Of a stretch of DNA of 64,000 nucleotides, positions 33,693 through 46,509 are shown in pieces; position 1 is the first letter of the stretch, and each line of letters begins with the position of its first letter. A program made the position numbers and the translations under genes. A model generated the notes under the pieces. The model did not search any database. It saw nothing but the letters and a program-made list of their open reading frames with translations, and was not told the origin of the DNA. Source of the DNA: Fragilaria crotonensis (Eukaryota; Bacillariophyta; Fragilariophyceae; Fragilariales; Fragilariaceae). The DNA lies in assembly GCA_022925895.1 (NCBI GenBank), contig JAKSYS010000063.1, positions 1 through 64,000 on the forward strand. Direction: 5' to 3'.

Positions 33693-36600
33693 CCATTGAA
33701 TCTCTCTTTGACTCAGATCGCTCTTCATCCGTCAGTGGTGCAGGTGCATCCGGTTTGCCACCTTCCTCGATCCATTTGCTAGTGGGGTTCCCGCCTTCGT
33801 CCTCGTACGTGGGTCGGTCGGGTTTGCTTTCCGGGAATCCGCAGCGTCGAAGAACGAATCGTTGTGGATCATGTCTCCGCTCAGTTGGTTCGTCCATTCC
33901 AGGACCTGGGGTCGGATGTAATCCAGGAAGGCATCCGATGACCACCTTCCTAGGATCATGATCTTAGCCACCGGTTGGTTCATCAGAAAGAGTCCCATCG
34001 CGGCTCCAGATCTGATCGACCTCGTTCCGATGTCGCTCGCATTGTACCCGAAGGTGCTCGATCCCCCTCCTTTGGTACACGCTGATCGTAGGCTCCAACG
34101 AAGTTCACTGCTGGTGATAACCCGGGTTCCTCCCGTCGTCTGCTGGATCGACCCGATGGGTGTCTCCTGCTCCGATCCCGGGATTCTGTCCAGTACCCGC
34201 AGGACTAGGGATGCCAGCCTCCGCACCGGACACATGACACTGTCCCCTGTCCTCTCTTGGGTGCGCTTGTCCATCTTGAGCCCGTTCTTCTGGTTCTCGA
34301 ACGTGACCGTTACTCGGCGGGCCATCGGGAGCTCTTGTTTTGACGAGTGGGGGATCTCCCGATGCGTCGCGTCTCGGAATACTACGCACTTGAGACGTAT
34401 GATCTTGGTTCTTCCTGGGGTGGTCGTCGCTGTGATCTCACACGACCGCATCGCGAAGAAGTAAGCCGCGATCGCTATTTCGGCAACGACCGCTTCGCGT
34501 GTGTCTCGTCCTGCTTCCGTTCCAGCGCCTGATTGCTCAAACAGTGCCCGCAAGAGTTGGGGTGTCGCGGCTTTTTGCTTTCGTTTCGGTGGGTCGGTGT
34601 TGTCGCAGGCCTTAAGCCAGTCCCTGACGAAAGGTCGCATGTTCGGGATCCCTTGATGTGCAGGGGCTGCTCCCGATATTGCCCGAAACGCCGCAGCCAG
34701 GTTGCTTGCGGTTTTGCGCAGAGTACTCGCGACCACTGGCTCGCGACGATCTCCTAGGTCTCCCCGCGTCCCATTCGGCTTCTCTGTAGAAGCCGAGGAA
34801 TGACCGGAGGAAGAGGTCTCGCTCGTTGTCGGATAACAGAGTGAGGCAGGGGTCAGCTTCGTACCCAACGTGACGGCAGTACCCAATCCACCGTCTCCAG
34901 GTTCGGTCGTAAGCTTCGTTGCTGCTTTCCTGCCGTCCGTCAAATATGACTCTGCGACTCGCAGCACTTGCGTGGTCCAGGATAGTATCTCTTCCGGCAG
35001 CTGTGAGATAGCGAAGTTCTCCGGCACCTGAGATGGATACGATGTGAGGAACCGGCGGGTTAGTTCGTCGTTTGCAGGCATGTCTGCTGCTATAGGATGT
35101 TTCTTTCCTCGCGAGTCGTCGCCAGCGAAAGATAGCAAGTCGGCGACCACGTTGAGTTCGCCTTTCAGGTGTTGCGAGGCGAGGCAACACTTGTGCTCGA
35201 TCAGCAGTTCGGCTAGCCTCCTCGCTACCTGGAGGTGGGCCTTTTGTGCTTCCCATCTGGTTTCCAGGCGGGACGAGTTGTGGAGCCACCCGATCGCCGA
35301 CGTGTTGTCACCGATTGCCAGTATGCAGTGTTCCCCCCCATCGGACTCGCGACACGCAAGCCAGACATTAATGGCCATTCCCAAGAATTCGAGCAGGTTG
35401 TTTATTCCCTGGTGTCCGAATATTGGACTGGACTTCGGGATTCGGAGGCGCCAGGCTCGTCCTGACAGGCTGTACCCTCCGAGTCCATACGGGCAAGCAT
35501 CCGACCAGCAGATCTTGTCCGGTTCCCTCGTGACCAGTAGGTTCATTGGTACTCCTTGATTCGTGCAGGAACCCTTCCCAAAGTAAGTCATCCAGTGCCT
35601 CGGGTCTACTTTCTTTCTCCGCCCCCTCCGCCGCTCGAGTCCCATCCTGATTCGGCTCATGAAATGGCGGGAGTTTGGGATGATATAGGCGGTGTGGTTT
35701 AACCGTCCCACCAGCGTCTCCAGCTCCTTCGTCGGACAATGACCGGCGGCCTAAGTTTCCTGATGTCCTCAACCCAGGCGAGGTACTTGTCGTCGGGTAG
35801 GGAGATCTCGAGGAGTCGCGTGTTAATCCTCCATCAAGCACGATCTGGACCTCCTCTGGTCGTCCTTCTGCGATGAGTTTTGGGATGGATAGAATCGGTC
35901 TGCGAGGTATCGGCTCATGCTCGTCGCCCGCGTGGGGCGGCTCGTCAGGTGCATGGCGAGTGGCACGATGTGCGGTTGTCTGAGGCAGTTCGCCGGGGTG
36001 TCTAGGAACACGTTTATCAGGTCGTCGATGAACCCATCGACTCGGCCTCCGGCTTTGGTCGGCGGGATGTTGATTGCCATCCGTCGGGCCTGGACGATGG
36101 GGACATGGTCCGGGAGTCGCAAGGGTTCGGGGGTTGATGGTTGCGCTGGGCTCCTGTGTTCGGTTGGGTCCCACTCGTCACACTGCGCGATTTCGTTCGC
36201 CAAGTCGGTGACCAGCTCCGAGAACATACACCATGTTGGTGGGTTGGGGGAACCACCAAAGGTGAGCCTCAACGAGAGGAATGCGGTGCTTCCATTGATT
36301 GCTATGGTCTGCGAGGCGGCGGTTGAGCTGTGTGCAATGCGTCGGTACGCGTCACTGTAATCGTACTTGCTTATGAGTATAAGCAGTGCCGGGTTCTGTG
36401 AACGCAAGGCGACGATGAAGTGGACGATGCGAGGTAGACACCATCCGTACACCATGTCGACGTAGGCCGACATGTCGATACGGGAATTGATGGAGGTTGG
36501 CTCTGACCCGCGCCCTGTTGAGAAACTCAGGTCTTGGGTAAGTCTGAACTTGGCCTTCCTCGCGCCGTCTTGGTCGACCGTCCACTGCTGGACCAGTCCA

Positions 36601-39600
36601 AGTGGCTGTACCATGGCTCCAGGGATCGACTGAACCGCGGCTATCGGTATCGGTATCGTGAACCCGTGGGTGACGTCCTTGGCCAGCAGTTCTCCCACAC
36701 GGTCCTGCTCCTGTTGGGCCGACTTGTGATTCCCCCTGGCCAGCATGGCCGTCACTTCGTCTCCCCTCTCCTGGGAGCTCAGCTCCCTGTCGAAAACGTA
36801 CTGCATTCCTTCCGTGAGGAGTGTCTCGAGTCGAGGAAGTGGGGTGTCGTCAATGAGTGGGCGGAGTTCGCTGACCTTGCGAAACTCCGACCCGAAGCCG
36901 ATGGTCGACGAGTCGAACGCCTGGATTAGGCGGCCCAGATCGAAGTCGAAAGACTTCAGTAGCTCCGCGTTGTGCGCTGACGCAGCCTCTGAGACCTCGA
37001 ACCGAATGGGGACTTTGTGGGCACCTCCGAGGGTGCTGCACAGATCGCCTTGATTGCCTCCAGAAACCAGGCTGGCGGCCTGAACTCATCGCACGGGCCG
37101 CGCGGTGGCTCCCGGAAGAAAAGCGCGGCGTCGCTCGGCAGGTGGACTTCGTCTCCGTACGAACTCACTATTCTCGGGTACTCACCTAAGGTTTCCCGAT
37201 CATTCACGTCCGATTCCCTGAGGCGTTTGGCGTTTCGCTCCTCCCCTTTTGTGACAGTCATGGGCTCTCGGCGGTTGGTGGTCTGCCTCTGTTTGAGGCG
37301 CGCTGCGGGGCTGAGGACGCTCCTAACGCGTTCGGCGGCGCTCGTCGTGAGGTGGCCACTTGGTTTTGGGCCCTCCCCTTTGTCGGTCGACTCGGGGTTC
37401 TGGTACGTTGGGAGCTTCGCTAGTCCTGGTTGAGGCTGGCTCGTCTCCTTTTTTACGGCGTCTGTGGTAACCGCGACCTCGGTAGTACTCCGGGCTGCTT
37501 GTAGAGTCCCTTCGTACCGCAGCCTCGACCGCCGGGCCGACGCGGCGTCCGCCATGAACGTCGTTTCCGAGGCCGGGCGTCCCCCGTTTCGGTACTGGTT
37601 TCCGCCTTTCGTCGAGTTAAGTCCCGACCCCTTGTGGGCCATATCGGCCCTGGCGACCGGCGGTGTCGCGCCATGCTGGGGGCCGTACTGGTCCCCGGAT
37701 GTCAGGCTGCACGCCTCGCTTGTTGTCGATCCTGCCGGTGTGGCGGTGTTCTCGTTTGGGCCATACTGGTCCTTGGTCAGGCTTCGCGCCTTACTGGTCG
37801 CGCCATGCCCTGGTGCCGCCTTACTGGCTGATCTGTTCCCGCCACCAGTCCCCATACTGTGGACTGCTGGTTGTGTGCCGGCCTTCTTACTGAGGTCCGG
37901 CTCCCGCCCTGGTTCCGCCCTGTGTGTCCGTCGAGCCATTGAATGAACGTCTGAGGACGACGAGCGGGGTGGGTGGGTGGAAAAGAGGCGTGGTGGGCCA
38001 TCGGGGTCGGGTGCTGGTGGCACCGATGGCCGACGCCTTCAGGTGTTGTAGACGACCTTGAATCGTGCGGTCGCGGTTTCGCGAGCGCTATCGGGCATGT
38101 CAATGGAGGTGATGTGGGCGAGGGAGCAGTTCTGTTGGCATTTTCCCGTTGACTGGAACCGCACGCACATGGGGGCTTTCTGCGTCTTGTTGATCCGCTT
38201 GGAGATACGTGTGTCCAATAGCACAGGCCACCCTTTTAGGCCGGGCATCTTGGTGCCGAAGAGGTCCAGGTAGTCGATCCCTTCGGGTAGCTGCCAGGCG
38301 GCGGCGGGTGCGGTGTTTGAGTGGGCGACAGCGTCCCTCACCACCGAGGGCGATGCGATTGCGGTCGGCTTTTTCTTCTTTGCGGCTTTGTCTCCGGTCG
38401 CGACCGTCCCCACGCGCTTGGTTTTGTCCGCGGTCGTGGCAGTCGCGCTCAACGCGACCGGTAATACGACGTTCAATCCCTGGCCGTCTTCTAGTCGTTC
38501 GATCAACTCCTCTGCTTTGTTGGTGAGGTACCGGGATTGTCCTTCCGTTGCTATGTCCTCCCACCTGGTGACCTTGTTGAAGAAGGTTTGGAGGTGTCGA
38601 TCGAGGCGTAGCAGAACTTTGCGCCAAAGTCCGTCTCCGACTTGAATCGGTCATTGAGGACGGTGGTCAGTTGTCCCCATCGACGCGCGTCCAACACGTA
38701 GGCTAGGCCCTTGCCCGCAATTGTTCCGTCGCAGGTCAAGAGTTCCAGCATGTCGGCGCGGTCTGGAGCTGCACTCGCAGGTCGTGGGGCGTGTTCGGGT
38801 GTAAAACCCTGTTTCATGTAGAACTCTAGGGTCGCTTCGTCCACGTCCATCCCCAGGTACTCTCGCAGGAGTTCATTTCCGCCCCTACTTCCCTTTGATC
38901 CAAGGTCGACTGTCTTGGTGGAACATGAATATGGTGAACCCGCCCGGGTTTGCTCTGTTGGGGTCCTGGGAGAGAAACCATTTGACAGCATCTTGTGGAA
39001 GCCGCCGACGGAAGGTTCCTTCCCAATCCCGTGTCTCGGACTGTATGAGGTTGATGGCCTTCTGAGGTGTTTTGCTCGTCGTCAGGTTCATCATGAACTC
39101 CGTCATCGTGGGCTCGACGCTCATCCGCGCGGTGCAGAGAAAGTGAACAGTCCGCGCTGAGTTGGTCCCATGGTCTTGAGGATCGACTTCTCGGTTTCCT
39201 TCTTCTGTCGGTCCGAGTCGGCTCCTTCCTGAAAGCGGCTGAGGAGGGCGACCATGCTTTGTGAGGAGGCCGCCATCATTTCCATGCTCGCGTTCCCCTC
39301 TCCTGGGCGTCCGCGTTTCCCGCGACCGTCCTTCCTGTTGTGGGTCGGGCTACGGCCCCGTGAGCTTCCCCTGACTCCCCGGATTAGGTGACTCATCATA
39401 GTACTCTCGGGGACGTCGACGAGGCGGATTTCCTGAGCATTCCCTGTTCCGATGCCCATAAGAGGCTAGTATGTCTTCCAGCCCGCGGCCTCCGCTTCTC
39501 TCTCCGTGCTGATCACGTCGTCGTCGGCCGCCGCGATCTGGAATGCTTCGATGATGGCAAATGCGAGGTCCTTGGCGGAGACCAGCTTGGCTCCCCGACT

Positions 39601-40140
39601 TCCTCGAAGGTGCTAGTGGTGATGAGGCAGTGATTGGGTCGTCTCTCTAGGATTTGGTTGCCTTCGGCTACGAGCTCGGCGAACTCATCCGGTGACTCGG
39701 CCGCCATCATGCTGTCCAGGAGGGGACGGCTCCTCCTCTACCGGGTCCTTCCACGTCTCCGCCTTCGTTGCTCACCAAGGCGGGAGACTAACTCGTCTCG
39801 GTCTACGGTCTTGAATGTCGTGGTGTCGTCGAGGTTTCCGTGCGCGAACGCGAGTGAGAATCCTGTTTCGGTATTGCAGGCAAATCCGTGGTGGATGAGT
39901 TGCATTGTTCCTTTATTTCCTGGGACTAGTAGCATGTTTCCATAATCGCTCCCGGTGATTGTTTCCGTAAGCTTAGCAACGCTGTTGAGATGCCCTTCTG
40001 TCTTCCTGGCCATCGTCTCCATGTTTGTCTCGAAAAGCACCTGAAAAAGGTCCTCCGTCGTTCTGGTTTCGGGCATAAAATTCTGTCCACTTGTTAGTAG
40101 AAGCAGGTTCTCCTGCAAAGCTGACCATGGGAGCCATTGA

Positions 40141-41134
40141 AAATTAAACAGTTAGGGCTAAGCTATTGACTTTGGTGGTTGGGATGGCACAGTCGATTCA
40201 CGATGGTGGCTCGATGTGTGCAAAGTTTCCCACTCCAGCTTTCTGGATCGGCGAATTCCAAGGGTGGCAACGCTAGGTTTAACTCAACTAGGTTTTTCTA
40301 GGTTTGAACCTAAAACCTAGATTTCATTTGAGACGAATAATTTAGGTTTTTGGTTTAACTCGAGGGTTTAGGGTTACGGGTTACAAGTTTCTTTAAATCT
40401 TTATGGGTTAATTACGGCGAATGGGCGAGTAACATAAGCGAACTAGCAACCATGACAATCGGCGAGGAAGATAAAAGAATGAGGACCAAACGAAGTTGAG
40501 GAATGCCTTGGTCCCCAAGACAGTCGAGAACCTGGTCTACTACATGAAGTCCAACCATGCTGCATTTGCAGATTGCATTTGTATTGGAGTCTGGTGCTGA
40601 CAGCAGTGTGTACTACTCATCAGCAGCAGAGGATCAAACCAACGGATTGGTAATTGGTAGTGCTGGGTCAGGCATAATGATGAATTATCTGCACCAGGCA
40701 ACTGTTACAGCTACCGGTAGATAGACTGTGTGAGAGGTGAGACTCTTCCCAGTGCAGCTTTACATCGTGCGGTACAGTACATGGGGTACAGTGCCCGGTA
40801 GATTAGGTTTGGAATTTAGGTTTAACTAGGTTTAACTAGGTTTAAACCTAAACCTAAAATTCAAAAAAAATAAAAATTAGGTTTTTGCCACCCTTGGCGA
40901 ATTCACGTTGATGTGCGATTCGGTATCCAACGGTGAATCGTGGTTGTGTCCGTATCCGGCACGTATGTCCGCATATGACATGCCGATACGAAATTTCGTG
41001 GTCGGGTGCCGACACGAAATGCCGGTAGTGTGGGACCGTTGGTACCCCCTCGATAGTGCTACTGTCGCTTCCCAGTGTGGTAGTAGTAGTAGTGCTGGAG
41101 ACACAGTACTGTGCTCTCACCCCAGACCATGTAA
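40141..41134 (-). repeat. split direct repeat, outer A copy, carrying a hAT MITE
   Basis: The first segment of the element in transcription order (A1). It matches 33138-33485 over its whole length and is interrupted only by the MITE at 40259-40896. Confidence 0.9.
40259..40896. mobile_element. hAT-type MITE, 638 bp, 8-bp target duplication
   Basis: Terminal inverted repeats CAAGGGTGGCAA and TTGCCACCCTTG (exact over 12 bp), with subterminal AGGTTTAACTAGGTTT-type repeats at both ends. Flanked by the exact 8-bp duplication GCGAATTC (40251-40258 and 40897-40904), the hAT signature. The empty site is preserved at 33249-33256 in the sister repeat. No coding capacity; an autonomous hAT elsewhere must have moved it. 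Confidence 0.93.
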
Positions 41135-41171
41135 AGCTCACTGCTTGAACTTTGAACGACATCTTGAATGC

Positions 41172-41818
41172 AGTACAAACCATTGGTTGTCGCTTCCAGC
41201 TCCCTCCTTCTCCGATCGCTGGTCTTGCAAATTACACTATCGGGGGCCGCAGGATTGGCAGCTCGATCTGGCGACCACAACGCCGCTGCCAGTGTTGCAG
41301 CACACCAGATTGCCATTCAACTGTGGCTCTTGTGCAACTCCATATGCAATGCAATCGAAGCTGCCGCTCAAGGCTTAGTTGCCGATGCCCTGGGATGCAA
41401 CTCACAGGAGAAGGCTTGCGACATCTCGATGACAGTCTTTCTCTAAGTTTGATCCTAGGAGGAAAATCCTCAGCACGTGCTTTTGGGAAGGCTACTCCAC
41501 CCGCTTTTTTGTTGAAGTTTTTTACCCAAAATGTTCCGACGCAAATAAAGCTTCTCATCATTGTCATACAAGCGCAGCCTCTAAATGCGCTCGTCTTTGC
41601 AGCAGATGGCGTACTGCAGGGTGCTTTCAACCTTCCATTTCAAGCCAAAGCAATGGCCGTCAGTGCATCAGTGGCCCCGCATTCTACGTCGCAAGTCAAC
41701 ACGTTGTTAACACAGATACTTTGGTTCATGTTTGGATGGCGTTGATCATGCGTCAAGTGATGCGCGGCTTGACGCCGACAAGGATGGCCTCATCAATTTG
41801 TTGGCTTCGGATAAGTAA
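41172..41818 (+). pseudogene. truncated MATE transporter, copy 2
   Basis: Corresponds to 12243-12911 of the intact-end MATE gene, that is, the C-terminal repeat only. It starts in mid-gene with no leader, 38 bases from the end of the DIRS-like element. Relative to copy 1 it has several small deletions (for example the segments encoding KLQEI and the stretch before the last helix) and frame changes, so it is a dead fragment. It still ends at the homologous stop (GATAAGTAA). Confidence 0.85.
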
Positions 41819-42361
41819 GCATCCGCCACCAGCGCTTACTGAATGCTATAGATTGTAGTCACGCTGTTAGACGAATCAAGTTGTGGACTTGCATATAGAG
41901 CACGTCTCGTCAAGATGTTGCTGGTGGGAATACCTGATCGTCTACCTTGCAAGGGTAGATCGTTTCAATTCACGAAACAGTACGCACCCATGACAGTTTG
42001 GCAAACTTCGGAATCTCTTCACGACAATTGAGGTCAGCAAGGTCCGATCTGGTTGCCCAAAGACAACCAGTATCGCTGAAACACCCGCGAACTTCCACCT
42101 CACCTATTCTGTTGAACCAACATTGGATCATGTGCACCGAACAGACGAGAAGAATTCAGTGGGACGATGTCATCCAAACCTTAACCATTTTCAATAACCG
42201 GTAGGATACCGAAAGATCTACTGTAAGTATGGTATTTCACTTTCATTCGGTCTATGTATGCATAAATCCTATATTCCTTAGTGGAGAAGGGTATCGTACG
42301 CATTTCTCAGCTGGTACACACACATACATGAAGCGTTGGAGGACGCAAACTGTTGGAAGTT
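41819..42361. other. convergent intergenic region, copy 2
   Basis: Counterpart of 12912-13423, recognisably related but with many substitutions and small indels. No gene is seen. Confidence 0.4.
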
Positions 42362-45300
42362 TCAGCTCTTGAGCTCCTCAAGCCCGAGTCGCGAGGCACC
42401 ATCTGGAAGGTTCACATGGCCATCCGTAACAACCTTTTGGTCGAAGATAGGAGAAGCATCCCTATCATCTGTGTCCGATCCACTGTCCTTGAGGTAACGA
42501 CGAAGACCCTTTTCCGCCTCCATGACAAGGAACGTAATCATCATGCCTAGGAAAGTAACGAACCACAAAACCCCGTCCATGGGAGCCATGTTGAAAATGA
42601 CGCTGTTGAGTCCTGGGATGTAGGTGATGCCGATCTGACAAACAACAACAATAAGAACAGACCACCAACAAAAGGCATTGCCTTTGAACAGACGTGGATG
42701 AATAGAACTGTTGTATGAGAATCGGGCCGACAGGCAAATCGAGATTGCGCCAAAATCAAGCACGTTGAAAGCAATGGATCTCTGATGGTCAAGGTCATAC
42801 CCATTGTCCTGAGCCCAGAATACGGAACCAATCACAACCACAATCAAAACAATTGTTCCAAGCATGATGCGAAGAAACAAGAAACGACCGATCAAGCGTT
42901 TTCCGACTTGTCTCGGTGGTATGTCCATGATACCATCCTCGGCAGGTTCTGTGAAGATGAGGTGAGCTCCATATTAAAATCGTAGCCTTCGAAGTGCGTT
43001 GAGAAGTAAGCAAAAACTTACCGATGGCGCACACAAATCCGAGGGTGACAGCACAGATCAAGTTGGAGAATAAGACCTGGATGGAAGTGAGAGGAGTCTT
43101 TTGGAGACCAAAAGCTAAACCGAACAACACGGACATTCCCTGCGCGTTGTTGATGGGAGTATTCACAAGAAGGACCTTCCGAAGGTTATCCCAAACAACG
43201 CGACCCTCACGAACCGCTGCACAGCGATGAAAAAGTGAACATTAGGATGCAGCCATTTTACAAGACACTTATCAATATCACATACTATCTTACCAACCAC
43301 GATGGTAGCAAAATTGTCGTCGGCAAGAATCATATCTGACGCTTCGCGTGCTACGTCCGTGCCTTCTAGTCCCATGGCAACACCCATGTCGGCCTGTTTC
43401 AAAGACGGCGCATCATTGACACCATCGCCGGTCATGGACGCGACTTGCTGTTGTGCTTGGAGGGCTTTGACAATTTGGAGCTTGTTTTCAGGTGAAGCAC
43501 GAGCAAATACATTGTACGTCATAACAGCCTCCTTCAATTGATCTTCATCCATCGCATCTAGCTCGGGACCAGTGATACCGCTGGGGTATTTCTGGTCGAC
43601 CAAACCAAGGGTGGTTCCAATGGCAATGGCGGTATCCTTGTGGTCGCCGGTAATCATAGCAACGCGAACTCCAGCTCTGTGTGCAGTGGCGATGGCATCA
43701 ATGCACTCAGGGCGAGGAGGGTCTTGAATGGCGCATAGACCAACCATGGTCAGCCATTGCTTGTCAGAGCGTCCGTCAACGAACTCAGCACCAAGTTGGT
43801 CTCCAGCCTTAATCTCCGACTTGGGAACCACCGCACGAGTGAGAGCCAAAACACGAAGACCGTGGGAAGATAAAGTGACGATCTGTTCTGTCCAATAGTT
43901 TCTTCTGATTGGCTCGGTTTCGCCAATCTTTCCAGCTTTGGCCTGAGTACTGCAAAGAGCAAGCATACGATCCGGTGCACCCTTCACGTGAACGATGTAT
44001 TGACCATCAAATCCTTCGCCATCTATTTCAGACAATGGTTCGTGTATGGTGGACATGAATTTGTATGATGAGCTGAATGGAACCTCGGCGACGATTGGAT
44101 CCTTCTCCTTCAAACCCTCAACGTCAATACCCGCATTGTAGGCAGCGCGAAGGATAGAAATCTCGGTGGGGTTGCCAATCTCACCTTCACGTGTTCCATC
44201 AACACCTAGGACACATCGTGAGCAGAGAACACCGCCAGCAAGAGCAGACTTAATGAATTGGAGGTCTGGAGAATCTCCGTTGGCAACAGGTAGGTCGTCG
44301 GCGCCGTCATTCGAAGCTGGCACGTGCATCGAAGGAGGTGGTTTTTCCAGACTGGTAATGGCGTAGTGGTTAGAAGCCGCGAGCTTCCCACGGCGAGGGA
44401 TAGAAGTGTTGGGACCGTCTTCAATAACCGCTTGAAGAGGAGCATCGGCCTGGTGTCCAGCGCGAACAGCCAAATACGAATCGTCGCGAACAAAACTGCC
44501 TGGTGAGCGATCTTTGGCATTCACATCAACACGATAGTGTGCGTTTGAGGTGACAAACGCAACGACGGACATCTTGTTTTGGGTCAAGGTCCCGGTCTTG
44601 TCGGAGCAAATGACGGTCACACTACCAAGTGTCTCAACAGCTGGTAGGGCCCGAATGATGGCATTGTTCTTAGCCATGTTGGACACTGCCCATGCGTAGG
44701 TCATGGTGACAATGGCCTCAAGACCTTCAGGAATCATACCAACAGCGCAAACCAGTGCAATGGAAAGAGCATCCATCACCGGTAGTCCAGTCTTCAGGTA
44801 GCCGATAAGGAAGGTTGCAAGAGTGGAGAGAAGGATGAAAAAGGCCAACCACTTGGAAATGTAGTCAATCTGCTCCAAAACGTTCGTCTTCTTCTTCTCG
44901 ACAGTACTGACAAGGGCGTTAATGGTACCGATTTGCGTCTCGTCACCTGTAGCAATGGCGATACCGGCACCTCGACCTTGGGCAACAAGGGTGGCACTGA
45001 ACGCCATATTGTGACGGTCACCGAGCGGGGTCGACTCTGGGTTGCCAGCAACGGCAATAACCTCAACTGTCTTGTCAATTGGCACAGATTCACCAGTCAA
45101 CGCAGCTTCTCCACAAGCCACGTTGGAGACCACGAACATACGAAGATCAGCTGGGACCTTGTCGCCCGTACTGATTATCACGTAGTCACCGGGGACGAGG
45201 TCTGTACTCGGTATCTGTACTTCCTTTCCGTCTCTCATAACAAGGGCATCCGCAGAAAGCATATTCCTCAGGGCTTCGGCGGCAGCCTCAGCAGAACCCT

Positions 45301-45673
45301 CCTGCACAATTCCGATGATGGTGTTGACGACAATAACCCCGACGATGAGGCCGACTTGGATCGCGTTGGTGACGATAGTGTTCGAGTCGGTGGAAGTTGC
45401 GGCGCGAACGGCAGAGACAACGGCAACGACGACAAGAATTAACACCAACACGTTGGCAACCTGGTCGTAGATGCGCTGGCAAAGAGTCTTCTTCACAGCT
45501 TCCGTCATCTTGTTCGGACCGTACTTCTCGAGGCGTTCCTTGGCCTCGGCACTTGTCAAACCCTCCTTCATAACTGACGGACTGAGTCCAAGATAGGAAA
45601 CAACCTCCTCCACTCCCATGGCGTGCCACGAGGGGGGAGGGGCTGCCTGTTCCTGCTTCTCCGTCTCCTTCAT
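42362..45673 (-). CDS. P2-type cation-transporting ATPase, copy 2 (intact)
   Basis: Intact paralogue of 13424-16765: an ATP-driven cation pump of the SERCA/PacL-like group, Ca2+ the likeliest ion. Three exons: 45673-43294, 43216-43022 and 42948-42362, with 77- and 73-bp introns (GTAAG donors; GTGCAG and TTCACAG acceptors), giving 1053 residues in one frame. Motifs: [14 protein letters not shown] at the N-terminus, TGES at 193-196, PEGL at 315-318, DKTGT at 358-362, TGDGVND at about 748-754. Exons 2 and 3 supply the C-terminal membrane helices, ending in a polar tail (DTDDRDASP). The length is normal for P2 ATPases. Its frame and splice sites explain those of copy 1. The MATE fragment downstream is convergent. 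Confidence 0.92.
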
Positions 45674-46509
45674 CGCCTGGTGTTACCTTTTTACGAGTTG
45701 CTCAAAACACACGAAGGTGAACAAGATTCTTGTGAAATATTTAGATTCTATGGTCGTATGCGTATGGGTCATCTATTGTCATGTTATCATTACGGGAGAG
45801 TGTGTATTCTTCGAGTACTTTATAAGTACCAGGTCAACTGGTACTGCGCCTTATGTAGTACAGATGCACACATGTTCTGGTTGACTGCTATAATTCTCAA
45901 TGCTATATATATGTATATACATATAGTTGGAGTAGTACTTTATGATTTATGAACGACACAAATTTGTCTGCTTCACTATCTCTGCAGGAAGTTTGGCAAT
46001 TCACACTGAAGAGACAGAAGTTTGTAGGAAACAACACAAACTACTCTGCGGACTCCGGACTATGCATACAACTCTCTACTTAACAGTAGTATTAGTACTA
46101 CGCACGTGGTACATCATACTCGGGGTACATATGATGGCACTTGTATTCTCTGAGTAAAGAGAAAAGTGAACGTCTCAGTTCGGATTTTGGATGAGTGGCT
46201 GACTGATGAATGGCAAGTCGGAATTACCGAGGTAAACCAACTTGGTATGTACATGCGTCACCTTCTACACCGACTATACCCAGAAAAGGAATCCAGAATC
46301 TTGTTGTGTACGTTTGTACCATGCTCCTAGCGATTCAAAAATGTGTTTTACGGCGTGTTTGCATTGTCCAATACTCCGGTATACCTAAAGTACAGTAGTA
46401 CAACCTCATACAACCGTAGTCTACTGGTAGTGCTGATTTTCTAATGTACTGTAGTATGGTTTGATCCTAATATGTACCGGGTGCTTCGTTCATCCGTGAA
46501 AAAATAATA
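45674..46509. other. ATPase copy 2 upstream region
   Basis: Holds the promoter side of the ATPase. The first about 330 bases keep traces of similarity to 16766-17020; the rest is GTAC-rich (46060-46460). No gene is seen. Confidence 0.35.

Larger units (their letters stand above)
32914..41134 (-). mobile_element. DIRS-order (Ngaro/PAT-like) tyrosine-recombinase retroelement fossil
   Basis: Minus-strand element of about 8.2 kb including a nested MITE. Parts, in transcription order: outer repeat (41134-40141), an ORF1/gag-like region (about 40118-36956, hydrophilic, with Pro/Ser/Thr-rich stretches), reverse transcriptase (about 36806-35823; KYDYSDAYRRI and FIDDLINVF), RNase H (about 35550-35150; DNTSAIGW) and a tyrosine recombinase (about 34700-33850; GTRSIRSGAAM and GRWSSDAFLDYIR). 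The end repeats form the split direct repeat arrangement A1-ORFs-B1-A2-B2 of Ngaro/PAT elements. It is broken, with several breaks mainly in the ORF1 region. The near-identity of the repeat copies points to a fairly recent insertion. Confidence 0.85.
41172..46005. repeat. segmental duplication, distal copy
   Basis: Second copy of the block 12243-17020, in the same order and orientation. The left boundary falls next to the DIRS-like element. Homology fades upstream of the ATPase near 46005. Confidence 0.85.

Noticed and set aside
37464-37946. long plus-strand frames opposite the DIRS-like element
   Set aside because: They are antisense shadows of a GC-rich minus-strand coding region.
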